From Kiloniellaceae bacterium (lineage in GTDB: Bacteria; Pseudomonadota; Alphaproteobacteria; Kiloniellales; Kiloniellaceae), in NCBI GenBank assembly GCA_021776145.1, contig JAJFGM010000031.1, positions 1 through 9,117 on the forward strand: a stretch of DNA of 9,117 nt. The letters are read 5' to 3'. Below, one piece after another: positions 8,083 to 9,117 of this stretch (the first letter of the stretch is position 1; each line of letters starts with the position of its first letter). Below the pieces are notes generated by a model. It saw nothing but the letters and a program-made list of their open reading frames with translations. It was not told the DNA's origin and searched no databases. Position numbers and translations under genes: made by a program.

Positions 8083-8265
8083 ATGCGCGAGATCAGTCCC
8101 GCGGTCGTGCGGGGCCGCCAGAGGCACCAGCCCAGCATAGACCCGACGGGACTGGTGCAAGTTCTCCAGTCGACCCTCGCCAACGACCAGCCGGGGCCGT
8201 CGTCCGGTTCTCTCGGAAAAATGCCACCGCGCTTACGAAATATGATTGAAGGACTTTTGAAATGA
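8083..8265 (+). CDS. Possible small ORF, 60 residues, ATGA-coupled to the next gene
   Basis: An ATG at 8083 opens 60 codons ending in TGA at 8263-8265, which overlaps the ATG (8262) of the next gene as ATGA. The product is basic and unrecognised, with a plausible amphipathic C terminus (PPRLRNMIEGLLK). A purine stretch GGAAG lies only two bases before the ATG, too close for a good ribosome site. The frame also stays open back into the groEL terminator, so openness alone means little in this GC-rich DNA. It may be a leader peptide, a remnant of a longer gene, or chance. Confidence 0.2.
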   Translation: MREISPAVVRGRQRHQPSIDPTGLVQVLQSTLANDQPGPSSGSLGKMPPRLRNMIEGLLK

Positions 8266-9117
8266 CGCAACGGCGACAAGAGATCGAGGTGTTTGTGCGG
8301 GATCTCGTCGCCGAAATCGCAGCTTTCGAGGCGGCGGGGATAACTGCGCCGCAAGCCATCGCCGATCATCTCAACGCCAGGGGCGTCACGACCCGAAAGG
8401 GACGGCGCTGGACCGGCGCGATTGTGGCCAAATTTCTCAGCAGCTCGGGCGCCAAGCGCTACCGCCGGGGCGGGAATTCGGGGTGCGGGGTAGAGCCGAT
8501 GGGAAATCCTGACACGCCGTCCAACGCGCCCGATAATGCAGAACTGCAGCACATTTCGGAAAAAACCATCGGCCATTATGACCGGGTGGCCAAGGGTTAT
8601 TGGGACGGCACCCGAAATCACGATGTCAGCCAGAATTATGAAGCTTTCTTGGGCGCGATCGAGGGCGATCCCCCCTTTACCATCCTCGATCTGGGGTGTG
8701 GGCCAGGTCGGGATTTGCGCTACTTTCGATCCTTGGGCCACGCCGCCATGGGCCTCGACGGGTCGAAGACCTTCGTCGCCATGGCGCGCGGCTATGCCGA
8801 GTGTGATGTGCTGCACCAGAATTTTCTCGCGCTGAACTTGCCGGTGAACCGCTTCGACGGAATTTTCGCAAATGCGTCACTGTTCCACGTGCCGAGCGCT
8901 GCGTTGCCCCGCGTGTTGGCCGAAGTCGCCGAATCTCTAAAGCCTCGGGGGGTCCTGTTCTGCTCAAACCCGAGGGGAAGCAACGAAGAAGGTTTCAGCG
9001 CCGACCGCTACAGTTGCTTCTACGATCTTCGCATTTGGCGCGATTTCGTCACTGCTGCCGGGTTTATGGAGCTCAGGCACTACTACCGCCCTCCGGGACT
9101 CCCGCGCGACAAGCAGT
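8262..9117 (+). CDS. Recombinase-like HTH segment fused to class I SAM-dependent methyltransferase (3' end outside window)
   Basis: An open frame of 285 codons runs from ATG 8262 off the right edge. The start has a Shine-Dalgarno GAAGGA (8248-8253) eight bases upstream and an in-frame stop at 8247-8249. Residues about 1-66 resemble the helix-turn-helix region of large serine recombinases: AIADHLNARGVTTRKGRRWT followed by GAIVAKFLSS. A low-complexity linker follows (about 67-95). Residues about 100-285 form a class I methyltransferase: motif I ILDLGCGPG (141-149), the acidic residue after strand 2 in GLDGS (Asp166), FDGIFANASLFHVP, and LAEVAESLKPRGVLFCSNP. This matches a proteobacterial small-molecule-type methyltransferase family; only a short C-terminal piece appears missing. 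The substrate is unknown. An internal in-frame ATG at 8499 could start the methyltransferase alone, so the fusion is likely but not certain. The gene follows the groESL terminator and is a separate unit. Confidence 0.8.
   Translation, partial: MTQRRQEIEVFVRDLVAEIAAFEAAGITAPQAIADHLNARGVTTRKGRRWTGAIVAKFLSSSGAKRYRRGGNSGCGVEPMGNPDTPSNAPDNAELQHISEKTIGHYDRVAKGYWDGTRNHDVSQNYEAFLGAIEGDPPFTILDLGCGPGRDLRYFRSLGHAAMGLDGSKTFVAMARGYAECDVLHQNFLALNLPVNRFDGIFANASLFHVPSAALPRVLAEVAESLKPRGVLFCSNPRGSNEEGFSADRYSCFYDLRIWRDFVTAAGFMELRHYYRPPGLPRDKQ

Noticed and set aside
8016..8816. 266-codon minus-strand open frame opposite the terminator and the HTH-methyltransferase gene
   Set aside because: It overlaps a clear terminator and a gene with recognisable methyltransferase motifs on the plus strand; its own product resembles nothing.

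Overview
The window looks like an accessory island joined to an alphaproteobacterial chromosomal backbone. The guess at class rests on the high-GC groESL region, the HrcA/CIRCE control of groESL, and the ComM and GroEL protein sequences. Rhodospirillales-like is only an impression. Base composition visibly changes near 5350: the left part is less GC-rich with mixed codon use, while comM, groESL and the region to the right are strongly GC-rich at third positions.

Left part (1 to about 5350), all genes on the minus strand. In transcription order these are: a tandem helix-turn-helix protein (5338-4760); a 632-residue protein with an N-terminal SLOG-type Rossmann domain and a four-helix membrane module like SLATT domains (4478-2580); a 206-residue protein of no family I recognise (2366-1746); a DUF4062 protein (1681-395); and a MoxR-type AAA+ ATPase whose start overlaps the DUF4062 stop as ATGA (398 to the left edge, incomplete). 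SLOG, SLATT, DUF4062 and MoxR modules are all known from nucleotide-sensing, pore-forming or NTPase-regulated conflict systems. Together they suggest a candidate defence or abortive-response operon: a sensor-pore protein, an unknown partner, a TIR/SLOG-like DUF4062 component and a chaperone-like ATPase. A vWA protein would be expected just beyond the left edge. The functional reading is inference.

Junction (about 5325-5355). A comM (Mg-chelatase-like ATPase) gene on the plus strand begins abruptly at its C-terminal zinc-knuckle region. Its 5' two thirds is absent from the window. The HTH gene runs divergently up to the same point, and an 8-bp tandem repeat sits there. This looks like an island or deletion endpoint inside comM, a gene known as an insertion hotspot in some bacteria.

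Right part (5356-9117), plus strand. It holds the comM remnant, then a classical groES-groEL operon with a CIRCE operator overlapped by a second, perfect 11-bp inverted repeat, and a strong rho-independent terminator after groEL. Next is a spacer of about 200 bp, then a gene (8262 to the right edge, incomplete) that fuses a short recombinase-like helix-turn-helix segment to a class I SAM-dependent methyltransferase.
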